A program made the translations under genes and the position numbers. The notes beneath the pieces are model-generated. The model was not told the origin of the DNA. It worked only from the letters and a program-made list of their open reading frames with translations, and ran no database searches. Of a stretch of DNA of 6,049 nucleotides, positions 1 to 6,049 are shown in pieces (within the stretch, counting starts at the first letter, position 1; the number at the start of each line of letters is the position of its first letter). Where the stretch lies: the NCBI GenBank assembly GCA_007571105.1, contig RKRZ01000044.1, positions 1 through 6,049 of the forward strand, read 5' to 3'. Source of the DNA: Gammaproteobacteria bacterium. Its GTDB lineage: Bacteria > Pseudomonadota > Gammaproteobacteria > Poriferisulfidales > Poriferisulfidaceae.

Positions 1-1129
1 TTATCTTCAGACCGTCGCCCCAAAACCTTGACGTCGTATGCCTCATTGCTGATCAATTCTAGGGTGAAGGCAGAAAGCGGCCCTCCTTCTGCCAGCAAGA
101 ATACTTGGCGTTTGGCGCGAGTTATAGCAACATAGAATAGCCGCCGTTCCTCAGCATTGGGATACTTGTCGGATGCCGCAAGGACGAGATCGAGTAACGG
201 ATCATCGGTAATCTCCGAGGGGAAACCGTATCTCCCAGCATACAAGCCGAGCACCACAACATAATCAGATTGAAGCCCCTTTGAACGGTGCGCTGTCTTC
301 CATTCAAGGCGTAAGTCGGAATACTGTTTTTCCAGATCCGACATGTTTTGCGGTCGCAAATGTCGGTAGCGACCCAACAACAAAACGGTCGATGTCTCAT
401 CATACCGGGCAGCATCAGCGGCGATTCTGTCGAGTGCTTCCTTCAGCAGGGAGGACTCGGAGGACCTGTCTTCGGGCAAGCAAACATAGATGCCCGATTT
501 TTCAGACGAACAGACCGAACGAACTGTCTTGTTGATCTGCGCACGATTACAGAGAACGAACTTTGTTGCAACTGAAGCAATAGGATCAGGGCACCGGAAG
601 GTTGTGCTCAAGTCGACTCGCTCGTAGTATCCAAAACGATCCTCAAACTCACGCATGATGGCAATATCGGAACCAGCAAATCGATAGATGGACTGCCAAT
701 CGTCACCGACGACAAACAATTGGCTACTCGGCGACCGATTCAGCAATGCCTTCAACAGTCTTGCCCTACCGATAGAGATGTCTTGGAATTCATCGACCAA
801 GATATAACCAAACGGAACAGACCAGCGCCCTGTCTCTATATGTTCCGTGGCTTTGTTAATCATGTCGTGGAAGTCAATCTCGCTTCGTTGTGCAAGAACT
901 TTTTGATAGTGCTCGAAGATCGGTTTGAACACAGCCAGAAATGCTTTTGCCCGCGGGAGATAGGAGGTGTTCGCTGCCCGTCGAGCTATTTCCGAAAATG
1001 ACAATTGCGCACCCTTGAAGTGCTGGAGAAAGGTCTCCACTAGACGAAGGAAGGGCTCAATCCGGCCTTGCTCATTTAAAACAGAGAAGATTTCGGTTTT
1101 GGAGATGGGCGAGAAGATTACCCCTTGGG

Positions 1130-1439
1130 CGCGCAACTTCTCAGCCAGATTCTCGGTCAATTTGCCGACAGCACGCTCATAGCTATAGGTCTCAACGAGG
1201 GTCGTGTCATGCCTAGCATGAAGTTTTCTTTTCCAGTCTCTCGATCTGAGGTATTCCTCCCGATTGATAAAAGGGGGCGTGTCGCCTGATGCTGACAGAG
1301 CAAAGTGCTCGATATAGATCTGTGAGTCCGGGAGATAGAAATCGGGCTGGTACTGCTTCTTTTCAGGTGTCGCAGTGTCATGCTCATAGGAACATTCGTA
1401 CTCGTAAGGAACACCATTGCAGTAGAGGAAATTTGCGAT
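1130..1439 (-). other. Inserted PD-(D/E)XK-like nuclease segment within the helicase
   Basis: Between the TFHKLG motif and motif II the helicase frame carries about 100 residues not found at this place in E. coli HelD. They include IANFLYCNG (284-292), YEYE, QPDFYLPD (314-321; D316) and IYIEHF (324-329; E327), then WKRKLHARH and ETYSYE. An acidic residue in a PDF turn, followed 11 residues later by a strand containing an acidic residue, resembles the core of Vsr-like/PD-(D/E)XK nuclease folds, with the usual lysine perhaps replaced by H328. I recall similar inserts in other bacterial helicase IV-like proteins. The fold assignment is inference from motif spacing, and the domain edges are approximate. 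Confidence 0.45.
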
Positions 1440-1442
1440 CTA
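1440..1442 (-). other. In-frame TAG stop codon inside the helicase frame
   Basis: The context read on the minus strand is TGC TAG ATC GCA. Homology resumes in the same frame at the next codon with IANFLYCNGVPYEYE. The 93 codons after the stop contain no in-frame ATG, GTG or TTG; the first candidate is TTG at 1160-1158. Efficient restart just behind the stop is therefore unlikely, and the downstream part would be made only by readthrough or a suppressor tRNA. A single-base change from a sense codon (for example CAG, AAG, GAG or TGG), or a sequencing error, is the simplest explanation. Confidence 0.9.
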
Positions 1443-2288
1443 GCATTCTTCGAAGCTCTTAACCTTCTCGCCATTCAGGGAACGGATTTCATGTTTGCGA
1501 ATATAGTCAAAATACTCCCCCTGGTTCTGAAACTCATGTTCCCTTCGATATGGCGCGAATTCGGCTTGGAACCAATCCAACAATGCTCCTGAGAGTTTCC
1601 CATCAACTTTCAGGTCATTCACAATTTGCTTCAACAGCTCATGCAAAGCTTTACCATCTTCGGCTACCTTGCTTAATGTCGGACGCCTGCCTTCTGCTTC
1701 ACCGATAATTGTCATACCCAACTTATGGAAAGTTTGGACTGTAAGGTCGTCGGCTATCCCTTTACGATGAAGTCGGTCTTCCAGTTCCTTCCGAGCGTTC
1801 CTAGAGAAAGCCAGCAACAATAGTTCAGACGGGCGCCGATAGCCTTTGCGAATAAGCCAATCAGCTTTGGCCACGATTACCGAAGTTTTACCGCTACCCG
1901 CTGCAGCAACGACCAAGTTGTGGTCTTCATCAATCAGGACAGCCCGCCGCTGTTCCTTGGTGAGGCTGGAGAGTACGGATACAGTTTCCGAATCTGCGAG
2001 AGACTCTTTCAGAAAACGTTGATTGTTGACTCTACGTACCCTTTCGCTTGCGGCTCTTAGACTACATAATTGCCGCCATGCCGTAATTGGATGAAAGACG
2101 ACTGCTCGCCAGTCCTTTAGGGCAGCGATGAGAAGATCCCGAGTTTCTCGGCCTTCAGAATACCTAATCCACTTGCTGCGACTCGTCATGCTGGTTTTTA
2201 GTCTATAGATTGGGGCGTACTTCTCTATAGCGGACCATTGTTGGAGGAGCAGTCGACTAACAATCGTAATCTTGGGCAATGTATCCAA
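1440..2288 (-). CDS. N-terminal open fragment of the interrupted helicase (282 codons, TTG start)
   Basis: This is what would be translated if the TAG at 1442-1440 terminates. The 282-residue product has a variable N-terminus, the Q-motif region, Walker A (K134, T135), motif Ia and the TFHKLG motif, and ends in KSFEEC. It lacks Walker B and all later helicase motifs, so it should have no helicase activity alone and is best seen as the front part of the longer gene. The start could instead be the ATG at 2189-2187 (residue 34). It begins 41 bases behind the encoded CCA end of tRNA-Ser, and no separate promoter is obvious in that gap. It could be annotated as an independent small ATPase, but the uninterrupted homologous frame beyond the stop argues against that. 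Confidence 0.5.
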   Translation of the reverse strand: MDTLPKITIVSRLLLQQWSAIEKYAPIYRLKTSMTSRSKWIRYSEGRETRDLLIAALKDWRAVVFHPITAWRQLCSLRAASERVRRVNNQRFLKESLADSETVSVLSSLTKEQRRAVLIDEDHNLVVAAAGSGKTSVIVAKADWLIRKGYRRPSELLLLAFSRNARKELEDRLHRKGIADDLTVQTFHKLGMTIIGEAEGRRPTLSKVAEDGKALHELLKQIVNDLKVDGKLSGALLDWFQAEFAPYRREHEFQNQGEYFDYIRKHEIRSLNGEKVKSFEEC

Positions 2289-2329
2289 CTTTGGAAACTG
2301 AATGTGAAGCCACTAATGGAACTTAAATC

Positions 2330-2417
2330 TGGCGGAGAGGGAGGGATTCGAACCCCCGGAACCTTGCGGTTCAACGGTTTTCAAGACCGCCGCATTCGAC
2401 CACTCTGCCACCTCTCC
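2330..2417 (-). tRNA. tRNA-Ser, anticodon UGA
   Basis: On the minus strand an 88-base cloverleaf starts at 2417. The acceptor arm GGAGAGG (2417-2411) pairs with CCTCTCC (2340-2334), followed by discriminator G (2333) and an encoded CCA (2332-2330). The D-arm contains GCAGAGTGGTCGAATGC. The anticodon arm is GCGGT-CTTGAAA-ACCGT with anticodon TGA, which reads UCA serine codons. A long variable arm of class II type follows (TTGAACCGCAAGGTTCC region), then the T-arm GGGGGTTCGAATCCC. It lies 27 bases after the dapB stop in the same orientation, so it may be read through from dapB. No clear tRNA promoter is visible in the short gap, although one could lie inside the dapB end. The interrupted helicase begins 41 bases behind its 3' end. 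Confidence 0.97.
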
Positions 2418-2444
2418 GCAGACACCCTAACGGATCGATGAAGG

Positions 2445-3257
2445 CTAGTCTAGCGCAGATAGAACATCCCGCATCGTATAGAAGCCCGGGGGCTTCCCGA
2501 ATAACCAACTCGCCGCATACAGAGCGCCACTGGCGAAAATCTCCCGATTGTTGGCGTGGTGCGACAACTCCAGACACTCTCCAGGCATTGAGAAAACCAC
2601 CTTGTGCTCCCCAATCATGCCGGTTTGTCGCAGAATATGGAAATGGATGGTTGAGGGATCCCGCTCCACTCCCGACGTCAATGCCTCAAAAGAGGCGCAT
2701 TCCGGGAATTTCTGCCCCCGCCCCTCGGCCAATGCCTGTCCCAGCGCCAGGGCTGTCCCGGACGGCACGTCTTGCTTGCTGCGGTGATGCTGCTCCACAA
2801 CATCAACATCTACTTCGTCCCCCAACGCCCGCGCCGCTTCTTGCAGCAGCGTCAGCATGAGGTTGATGCCCACACTCATATTGGGAGACATCACGATGGG
2901 AATCTGCTGGGATGCCCGCAAAATGGCCTCCGTCTGTTCTTCCGAATGAGCCGTCGTCCCGACCACCAGGCCCTTGTGGTGCCGAGCACACAACTCAGCC
3001 AGCTCCACTGAATATTCCGGACACGTGAAGTCAATCGCGACGTCAAAAGCATCGCGGCAGTATTCCAGCGAGCCGGAAATCGCAACCCCGGCAGATTGCG
3101 TCTGCGTAAACAGGCCGGCATCCTGGCCGACCACCAGATCATTATCGCTGTGCGAACTGGCAGCGCCGAGTTTCACTCCGGGAGTCTCCAGAGCACGACG
3201 AACCAGCGTGCGGCCCATCCGCCCGGTAATGCCTGCAATGCCAACCCGTACATCCAT
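2445..3257 (-). CDS. dapB: 4-hydroxy-tetrahydrodipicolinate reductase
   Basis: This cytoplasmic enzyme uses NAD(P)H to reduce 4-hydroxy-tetrahydrodipicolinate to tetrahydrodipicolinate in the diaminopimelate/lysine pathway, which feeds both peptidoglycan and protein synthesis. The 270 residues are the usual family length. The N-terminal Rossmann fold opens with VGIAGITGRMGR (5-16), whose G-x-x-G-x-M-G loop binds the cofactor. VVGTTA (98-103) matches the family's GTTG region. The catalytic signature is EQHHRSKQDVPSGTA (155-169), with the two histidines at 157-158, the proposed general acid K161 and the substrate-binding SGT. IGEHKVVF and HHANNREIFASGAL match the C-terminal dimer/tetramer region. 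QDVPSGTA has valine where alanine is usual, and RQTGMIGEH lacks the common GDIVGEH spelling. The ATG at 3257 is supported by AAGG at 3270-3267 with a 9-base spacer. It starts 21 bases after dnaJ, probably on the same transcript. Confidence 0.96.
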   Translation of the reverse strand: MDVRVGIAGITGRMGRTLVRRALETPGVKLGAASSHSDNDLVVGQDAGLFTQTQSAGVAISGSLEYCRDAFDVAIDFTCPEYSVELAELCARHHKGLVVGTTAHSEEQTEAILRASQQIPIVMSPNMSVGINLMLTLLQEAARALGDEVDVDVVEQHHRSKQDVPSGTALALGQALAEGRGQKFPECASFEALTSGVERDPSTIHFHILRQTGMIGEHKVVFSMPGECLELSHHANNREIFASGALYAASWLFGKPPGFYTMRDVLSALD

Positions 3258-3266
3258 GGTATCTCG

Positions 3267-3270
3267 CCTT
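3267..3270 (-). promoter_or_regulatory. Ribosome binding site of dapB
   Basis: AAGG lies 9 bases upstream of the dapB ATG, inside the 21-base gap behind the dnaJ stop. It supports the ATG at 3257 as the start and internal initiation on a shared transcript. Confidence 0.6.
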
Positions 3271-3278
3271 GAACCTGC

Positions 3279-4421
3279 TCAGTGCAACCATGATTTTAGA
3301 TTATCCACAAAACTGCGTCCCCGCTCCAGCCAGGATTCCGCGCGCGGCGAGTGCGCTTCCCCTTCCATTGATGCGTCCAACTCCCGCAGCAGATGCCGCT
3401 GCTCTTCGCTCAGATTCACCGGCGTCTCCACCACCAGCGTGCACAACATGTCGCCCTGCTGATGGCTGCGAACTGAGCGCACTCCTTTATCGCGCAAGCG
3501 CAAAGTTTTCCCTGTTTGCGTCTCGGGAGGGATTTTCAGGTTGACGTGGCCGTCGAGCGTCGGCACCGTGATCGTACCCCCCAGGGCCGCCATCGTGAAA
3601 CTGACCGGCACTTCGCAGTGCAAGTTGTCTCCATCGCGCCGAAACAGGCGATGCTGGCGCACGTGCACCTCGACATACAGATCGCCCGGCGGACCACCGC
3701 GCACGCCTGCCTCGCCTTCACCAGACAAGCGCACCCGATCCCCGTGATCAACTCCGGAAGGGATCTTGACGCGCAACTGTCGCGCGCGCCGAACGCGCCC
3801 TGAGCCATGGCAATCCTGACACGGAACCCGGATAATCTTGCCCTGGCCATGGCATTTCGGACAGGTCTGGCGCATGGTGAGAAAGCCTTGCTGCACCACC
3901 ACTTCGCCGCGGCCTTGACAGCCCGAGCACGCCTCCGGCTCATGGCCGGGCGCACACCCGGAGCCGAAACAGGTATCGCAATTGACGGGCGTCTCGACCG
4001 GAATCTCGCGAGTGACGCCAAATACGGCCTCTTCCAGATCGAGGTCCATGGTGTACGCCAGGTCCGCTCCGCGCACCTCCGTTTGCCGGCGGCGTCCACC
4101 GCCTCCGAACACATCGCCGAAGACATCGCTGAAAAAATCCTCAAACCCCGGTCCGAACCCAGAGCCAAAGCCACTCGCGCCACCGCCCATTCCCGCGGCC
4201 ACGCCCTCGTGGCCCAAACGGTCATACAAAGTGCGCTTTTCAGGATTGGAAAGCACGCCGTAGGCTTCCTGAATCTCCCGGAATTTCTTGTCCGCGTCCG
4301 GATCGTCCTTGTTGCGATCCGGATGGTGTTTCATGGCCAGACGCCGGTAGGCCTTCTTTAGATCCGCCTCATTGATGTCGCGGCTGACCCCCAATACTTC
4401 GTAATAGTCACGTTTGGCCAT
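3279..4421 (-). CDS. dnaJ: Molecular chaperone DnaJ (Hsp40)
   Basis: DnaJ binds unfolded proteins, delivers them to DnaK and stimulates DnaK ATP hydrolysis in the cytoplasm. The 380 residues match the classic type I DnaJ length. The J-domain covers ~1-70, with the DnaK-activating HPD at 33-35. A Gly/Phe-rich linker (MGGGASGFGSGFGPGF and GDVFGGGG) follows at ~75-110. Next comes the cysteine-rich zinc domain with all four CxxCxGxG repeats intact (CDTCFGSG, CSGCQGRG, CPKCHGQG, CQDCHGSG), which bind two zinc ions. The C-terminal substrate-binding domains contain KIPSGVDHGDRVRLSGEGEA and GDLYVEVHV. The start is the ATG at 4421, giving MAKRDYYEVLGV as in E. coli. An in-frame TTG at 4436 would add only MPHAS and is not favoured. 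No good ribosome binding site stands directly before the ATG, and dnaK ends 29 bases upstream, so translation may be coupled. The dnaK-dnaJ pair is usually under heat-shock sigma control, but the promoter lies outside the window. Confidence 0.98.
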   Translation of the reverse strand: MAKRDYYEVLGVSRDINEADLKKAYRRLAMKHHPDRNKDDPDADKKFREIQEAYGVLSNPEKRTLYDRLGHEGVAAGMGGGASGFGSGFGPGFEDFFSDVFGDVFGGGGRRRQTEVRGADLAYTMDLDLEEAVFGVTREIPVETPVNCDTCFGSGCAPGHEPEACSGCQGRGEVVVQQGFLTMRQTCPKCHGQGKIIRVPCQDCHGSGRVRRARQLRVKIPSGVDHGDRVRLSGEGEAGVRGGPPGDLYVEVHVRQHRLFRRDGDNLHCEVPVSFTMAALGGTITVPTLDGHVNLKIPPETQTGKTLRLRDKGVRSVRSHQQGDMLCTLVVETPVNLSEEQRHLLRELDASMEGEAHSPRAESWLERGRSFVDNLKSWLH

Positions 4422-4452
4422 GCTCGCGTGCGGCAATCATCGTCTCGCCCTC
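4408..4452 (-). promoter_or_regulatory. Possible ten-codon leader frame coupling dnaK and dnaJ translation
   Basis: A GAGG (4452-4449) overlaps the dnaK TGA stop and lies 8 bases before an ATG at 4440-4438. That ATG opens the frame MIAAREHGQT, which ends with TGA at 4410-4408, past the dnaJ ATG at 4421. The dnaJ ATG itself lacks a well-placed ribosome binding site. Ribosomes finishing dnaK could therefore initiate on the mini-frame and end within reach of the dnaJ start. This is inference from spacing; a frame this short can arise by chance. Confidence 0.25.
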
Positions 4453-6049
4453 AGGAAGACGATTTGCCGTTACCCCGATTGGAGCCGTTGCCTCCGCCTT
4501 TCTCATCCACTTCATCGAAATCGGCATCGACCACATCTTCCGCCGAACCCTCGGCGCGCGGCGTCTCCGCATCCGTATCGGAGCCCTGCTGTTGCACATC
4601 TTCATAGGCCCGCTGCGCAATGCTGCCGGCGGCCTCGGTCAGTGCCTTGGTCTTGGCTTCAATCATTCCCATCTCATTGCCTTCCAATGCGCTCTTCAGA
4701 TCATTGACAGCAACTTCTACCGCGGCACGCTCCTCTGCCGTCACTTTCTCTCCCAACTCTTCCATCGACTTGGTCGTGGCATGAATCAGGGCATCCGCAT
4801 TATTGCGTGCCTGCGCCAGCTCCTGGAACTTCCGATCCTCTTCGGCATGCTCCCGAGCGTCACTGACCATGCGCTCGATTTCTTCGTCCGACAGACCGCT
4901 GGAAGCCTTGATCACGATCGACTGCTCCTTGCCGGTCGCCTTGTCCTTGGCCGACACATTGAGAATGCCGTCTGCATCAATATCGAAGGACACCTCGATT
5001 TGCGGCACTCCACGCGGCGCCAGCGGCAAATCGGTCAGATCAAACCGCCCCAGTGATTTGTTGGCGTCCGCGCGGTCGCGCTCGCCCTGGAGCACATGTA
5101 CGGTCACGGCAGGCTGATTGTCTGCCGCAGTCGAAAACACCTGCGTCGCCGTGGTGGGGATGTTGGTGTTTTTCTCAATCAATTTCGTCATCACCCCGCC
5201 GAGCGTCTCGATTCCAAGCGACAGCGGCGTGACATCGAGCAACAGCATGTCGGTGACGTCGCCACCGAGCACACCGCCTTGAATGGCCGCACCCATCGCC
5301 ACCGCTTCGTCAGGATTGACGTCCTTGCGCGGCGCCTGAGCGAACAACTTCTCCACCGCTTCCTGCACTTTCGGCATCCGCGTCTGACCGCCGACCAGAA
5401 TCACCGAAGTGATCTCCTTGGCGGATAAGCCCGCATCGGACAGAGCGGTCTGGCACGGCGCCATCGTCCGCTCGATCAAATCCTCGACCAGGGATTCCAG
5501 TTTGGCCCGAGTGATCTTGGTGTTCAAGTGCTTCGGCCCGCTGGCATCCGCCGTGATGAACGGGAGGTTCACCTCGGTCTGCTGTGCCGTGGACAATTCC
5601 ACCTTGGCTTTCTCAGCCGCTTCTTTCAAGCGCTGCAGTGCAATCGGATCGTTATGCAAATCCACACCATACTGCTTCTTGAATTCATCACACAAGTGAT
5701 CAATCAGCCGCAAATCAAAGTCCTCGCCTCCGAGAAAGGTATCGCCGTTGGTCGCCAGCACTTCGAACTGATGCTCCCCGTCGACTTCGGCAATCTCGAT
5801 GATCGAGATGTCAAACGTGCCGCCGCCCAAGTCATACACCGCAATCCGGGCATCGCCCTGCTTCTTGTCCATGCCGTAAGCCAATGCCGCTGCCGTTGGC
5901 TCGTTGATGATGCGCTTGACTTCCAGCCCCGCAATGCGGCCGGCATCCTTGGTTGCCTGACGCTGTGAATCATTGAAGTAGGCCGGCACCGTAATGACGG
6001 CCTCGGTCACGCTCTCGCCCAGGTATTCTTCCGCCGTCTGTTTCATCTT
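4451..6049 (-). CDS. dnaK: Molecular chaperone DnaK (Hsp70), N-terminal ~121 residues beyond window
   Basis: DnaK is the cytoplasmic ATP-dependent chaperone that binds exposed hydrophobic segments and cycles with DnaJ and GrpE. The visible 532 residues correspond to about E. coli residue 122 to the end. They include VPAYFNDSQRQATKDAG (E. coli P143 and R151 equivalents at visible 22 and 30), INEPTAAALAYG, and the phosphate-binding DLGGGTFD, whose threonine corresponds to E. coli T199. GGEDFD, VILVGGQTRMP and NPDEAVAMGAA complete the ATPase domain. The hydrophobic interdomain linker is DMLLLDVTPLSLG, followed by the beta-sandwich substrate domain with VFSTAADNQPAVTVHVLQGE and FDIDADGILNVSAKDK, and then the charged helical lid. 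The tail DVVDADFDEVDEK is typical of bacterial DnaK, but about 15 Gly/Asn/Ser-rich residues follow it. The frame is intact to the TGA at 4453-4451. The missing 5' part is due to the window edge, not damage. Confidence 0.98.
   Translation of the reverse strand, partial: KMKQTAEEYLGESVTEAVITVPAYFNDSQRQATKDAGRIAGLEVKRIINEPTAAALAYGMDKKQGDARIAVYDLGGGTFDISIIEIAEVDGEHQFEVLATNGDTFLGGEDFDLRLIDHLCDEFKKQYGVDLHNDPIALQRLKEAAEKAKVELSTAQQTEVNLPFITADASGPKHLNTKITRAKLESLVEDLIERTMAPCQTALSDAGLSAKEITSVILVGGQTRMPKVQEAVEKLFAQAPRKDVNPDEAVAMGAAIQGGVLGGDVTDMLLLDVTPLSLGIETLGGVMTKLIEKNTNIPTTATQVFSTAADNQPAVTVHVLQGERDRADANKSLGRFDLTDLPLAPRGVPQIEVSFDIDADGILNVSAKDKATGKEQSIVIKASSGLSDEEIERMVSDAREHAEEDRKFQELAQARNNADALIHATTKSMEELGEKVTAEERAAVEVAVNDLKSALEGNEMGMIEAKTKALTEAAGSIAQRAYEDVQQQGSDTDAETPRAEGSAEDVVDADFDEVDEKGGGNGSNRGNGKSSS

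Larger units (their letters stand above)
1..2288 (-). pseudogene. Helicase IV/UvrD-type SF1 DNA helicase with inserted nuclease-like domain, interrupted by one in-frame TAG; 3' end off window
   Basis: Members of this superfamily 1A family are ATP-driven 3'-5' DNA helicases that act in the cytoplasm in repair, recombination or defence. Numbering from the TTG at 2288, the frame shows the Q-motif region LTKEQRRAV (~109-117), Walker A AGSGKTS (130-136), motif Ia LLLLAFSRNARKEL (~156-169), TFHKLG (186-191), Walker B/motif II DEFQD (499-503), motif III GDDWQSIYR (528-536), motif IV arginine in TTFRC (R565), motif V AHRSKG (666-671) and motif VI VAITRAK (720-726). The order and spacing fit E. coli HelD from the Q motif onward, plus an insert at ~284-385. 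A TAG at 1442-1440 (codon 283) separates Walker A from the rest. I checked the register at 1439-1140, ~809, 707, 599, 290 and 146-3 and it is the same frame, so this is a nonsense codon and not a frameshift. About 110 residues precede the Q motif, fewer than in HelD. The start is uncertain: TTG 2288 and ATG 2189 both lack a good ribosome binding site, and an in-frame TAG at 2315-2313 limits any extension. The last visible residues, GRRSED, are near the expected C-terminus. Confidence 0.8.

Noticed and set aside
1157..1474. Minus-strand open frame of 105 codons spanning the TAG in another register
   Set aside because: It overlaps the helicase in a different frame and lacks any recognisable motif. 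The true helicase homology continues in the original frame on both sides of the TAG, so this is neither a frameshift continuation nor a separate gene.
2289..2329. Possible terminator or attachment repeat between the tRNA and the helicase
   Set aside because: No stable hairpin followed by a T-run is visible, and I found no second copy of the tRNA 3' end in the window, so neither can be claimed as a feature.
2238..2441. Plus-strand open frame of 67 codons across the tRNA
   Set aside because: Most of it is the reverse complement of the tRNA-Ser gene, so the peptide is an artefact of tRNA sequence.
3536..4225. Long minus-strand open frame (229 codons) inside dnaJ
   Set aside because: It is a shadow of dnaJ in another register, a common result of G+C-rich codon use. 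It has repetitive Arg/Ala/Ser composition and no motif.
3807..4361. Plus-strand open frame of 184 codons opposite dnaJ
   Set aside because: It is antisense to the conserved J-domain and zinc domain, with no recognised motif. The DnaJ frame fully explains the sequence.
4422..4436. Five-residue N-terminal extension of dnaJ from a TTG at 4436
   Set aside because: The DnaJ family starts at MAKxDYYExLGV, which corresponds to the ATG at 4421. The extension MPHAS matches nothing in the family.
4592..5056. Plus-strand open frame of 154 codons opposite dnaK
   Set aside because: It is antisense to the highly conserved DnaK substrate-binding and lid regions, and the open frame follows from DnaK codon constraints.

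Overview
The window looks like a chromosomal segment of a gammaproteobacterium. Every gene I can support is on the minus strand, so transcription runs from right to left. The evidence is the order dnaK-dnaJ-dapB, the classic gammaproteobacterial grpE-dnaK-dnaJ-dapB-carAB neighbourhood, together with DnaK and DnaJ sequences that align almost without gaps to the Escherichia coli proteins as I remember them, and a tRNA gene that encodes its own CCA end. I cannot name the genus.

Layout in the direction of transcription: (1) 6049-4451, the last 532 residues of DnaK (Hsp70), with the first ~121 residues beyond the right edge. (2) 4421-3279, complete DnaJ (Hsp40, 380 residues), starting 29 bases after the dnaK stop. 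(3) 3257-2445, complete DapB (4-hydroxy-tetrahydrodipicolinate reductase, 270 residues), starting 21 bases after dnaJ. (4) 2417-2330, tRNA-Ser(UGA), beginning 27 bases after dapB. (5) 2288-1, a long helicase IV/UvrD-type superfamily 1 helicase gene that carries one in-frame TAG stop at 1442-1440 and runs off the left edge only a few codons from its expected end.

The right-hand 3.7 kb is ordinary core genome: a chaperone pair that folds proteins and handles heat shock, followed by a lysine/diaminopimelate biosynthesis gene, closely spaced and probably one transcript. The left-hand 2.3 kb is different. It sits directly behind the 3' end of a tRNA gene, occupies the place where carA would be expected, is visibly poorer in G+C (28 of 60 bases at 661-720 against 39 of 60 at 5101-5160, counted by hand), and encodes a helicase with an inserted nuclease-like segment. 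This suggests accessory DNA inserted at the tRNA, although no integrase, direct repeat or mobile element is visible here.

The points most worth a second look are the single TAG in an otherwise uninterrupted 762-codon helicase frame, the nuclease-like insert that begins immediately after that TAG, the short N-terminus next to the tRNA, and a possible ten-codon leader frame bridging dnaK and dnaJ. I see no CRISPR array, insertion sequence, convincing terminator or riboswitch. There is no gene-free stretch longer than about 41 bases.
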